Source: Apostichopus japonicus
Lineage: Eukaryota; Echinodermata; Holothuroidea; Aspidochirotida; Stichopodidae
Assembly: GCF_037975245.1 (NCBI RefSeq)
Contig: NC_092579.1
Location: 30,633,666 to 30,697,665, forward strand
Direction of reading: 5' to 3'
Length of the DNA: 64,000 nucleotides
The position numbers and the translations under genes are program-made. Positions 62,566 to 64,000 of this stretch are shown piece after piece. The notes under the pieces were generated by a model, which did not search any database, was not told the DNA's origin, and worked only from the letters and a program-made list of their open reading frames with translations. Position 1 is the first letter of the stretch. The number at the start of each line of letters is the position of its first letter.

Positions 62566-62945
62566 AGAAGAAGCTGCCAGAGGAAACTTGATAAGTAGTT
62601 GAAGTCAGTGTAGGAAGTGCAGTGTGATTATGTCATCAAATCTTTCAAAAGAGTAGTTTACTAAGTGGGAGGTTTGGAGGGGGGGGTGGGGAGGGAGGGG
62701 AGAGTGACCATGTTATGAAAATATTTCAACAAAATAGTGTATTAAGTCAATGTAGGGAGGTGGAAGAGGGTAGGCGGAGTATGATCATGTCAGAACTCTT
62801 ACAATTTGCACAAACTGCAACAGTTGCTTCTTGGTGACACTGTTTATGTGACAATATATATTTATTTCTGAACAGGTTTGTCTAAGTAATTAATTGCTAT
62901 ATTACTGAGTACACTAATCTACCTCATTTTACCAATAAAATGATT
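62566..62945 (+). other. DCXR: DCXR 3' UTR with polyadenylation signal
   Basis: After the stop codon, G-rich sequence (62669-62702) precedes AATAAA at 62934-62939, the first canonical polyadenylation hexamer downstream, giving a 3' UTR of about 390 nt. Inferred from position only. Confidence 0.6.
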
Positions 62946-64000
62946 TATTCTGGCTTTGTCATCTACATAAGTCTAGGAACAGAGCTTTTGATGGAAGTGA
63001 AAGCTTTATCCAATTTAGTTCTAATACAAGTTGGGGGGGGGGGGGGGGGAATGTGCGAGTGCCTGCTAATGAGTTAGGGAAAGTGTGTAAGAAAAGCTTT
63101 ATAGCCTTTTACAATGCCAGGGTAGTCCACCAGGTTACATGAAATTATCTAGATGAATAATTTACTGTAATTTTTTCTTTTGTAAATTTTAGCAGAGATT
63201 TCATAAATTCCAACCGAGTTTGAAAAGTTTGGATTTGATGAGGTTATTTTTTCTATCTGCATTGACCATGGAATGGCCCTCATTGCTTGGCTCTGCTGTA
63301 ATCTGAACATGAGAGAGTAAAGGTATGAGTCTACTATTCCACTTCAGCAACTTTGAAGGCAAACATACTTTGATCATGAACAACAACAAAAGACAAAAAT
63401 TGTGAGTTTGATATTTTCTTACCATGTTTATATTGATATGGTTATTAAGGCAATCAATTAATCCATAAATGCCCGTATAAAAACTATGACAACCAATACT
63501 AATTTAGCTACCGACGACACTGAAGCACATTAATTATTACGATAATGATATATAAGAAGCAAGTTAAGTGGAAATCATGTAACATTCCTGAATACTACCA
63601 TTTCAATGCATGCAGAATATTCACTACTACAAGGTTAGTCTAGTATTTACATAAGGCTTAAGAATGACAGTCTATGGTTAGGATGATGGAACACTGCAAA
63701 ACAAATATTTCACCATAAATAGATTTTAAACTGTTGAGCTTCCAAGCAGTGAGTTTGAGCTGATGGGGTTAGTTAGATAATCAACCATTTAAAATTTATG
63801 TGTGGCATTTTGGAAGTTTTGAACATTAGTGTACATTTGATTGCATGCATCCCAAGAAATGTCCAGCCTTAGGTAAATTTTGAAATGTGACCATCACAAG
63901 TTTTAGTGACCAAGGCATACAAAGGTAATATCTAACAAACCTGACAACTGGCAATACTGCCAAAACTAATGTTTGTAATTAAAGTGATAAATGGTAATTA
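62946..64000. other. Downstream of DCXR, no gene seen
   Basis: Contains a 17-G run (63033-63049), the longest homopolymer in the window. No recognisable coding or repeat feature otherwise. Confidence 0.4.

Overview
The window looks like nuclear DNA of an invertebrate animal, most likely a marine deuterostome such as an echinoderm. This rests on split genes with canonical GT/AG introns, a rhodopsin-class GPCR pair of the intronless, locally duplicated type, a vertebrate-like dicarbonyl/L-xylulose reductase, and a dense load of animal transposon relics, minisatellites and (TA)n tracts. The species cannot be fixed from the sequence alone.

Layout. (1) 1-21 kb: two near-identical intronless class-A GPCR genes on the + strand (527-1729 and 15835-17016). 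Between them lie a non-autonomous hAT-type element with an 8-bp target duplication, three decayed Penelope-like endonuclease fragments next to (TA)n tracts, a decayed LINE reverse transcriptase, a foldback element, a TTAA-target MITE, and a tandem pair of about 183-nt repeats whose first 45 nt are almost exactly the 5' end of U2 snRNA. (2) 21.2-62.6 kb: one gene, DCXR, whose eight coding exons join in frame into a 246-residue SDR enzyme. Its CDS is 741 bp in a 41.4-kb span. (3) The introns of DCXR hold most of the remaining structure: a tRNA-derived SINE, TTAA-flanked MITEs, a 2.7-kb 46-bp minisatellite, a decayed Tnp2-like transposase with a 24-bp in-frame repeat expansion, a 1.6-kb 61/63-bp minisatellite, a 2-kb hAT-like element with an 8-bp target duplication, a hammerhead-like palindrome, and a roughly 6-kb array (49.6-55.8 kb) of related units of about 1 kb. 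Each unit carries a CCAAT-like box, a conserved octamer ATGCAAAT and, in four of five, a tail shared with the U2-headed repeats. (4) 62.6-64 kb: the DCXR 3' UTR with a polyadenylation signal, then unassigned sequence.

Only three intact protein-coding genes are supported: two GPCRs and DCXR. No functional link between them is visible. The most unusual signals are the U2-headed structured repeats together with the intronic array sharing their 3' tail. Next come transposon insertions whose unoccupied sites can be read in sister copies inside the same window. All identities come from reading the sequence and family knowledge; no database search was run.
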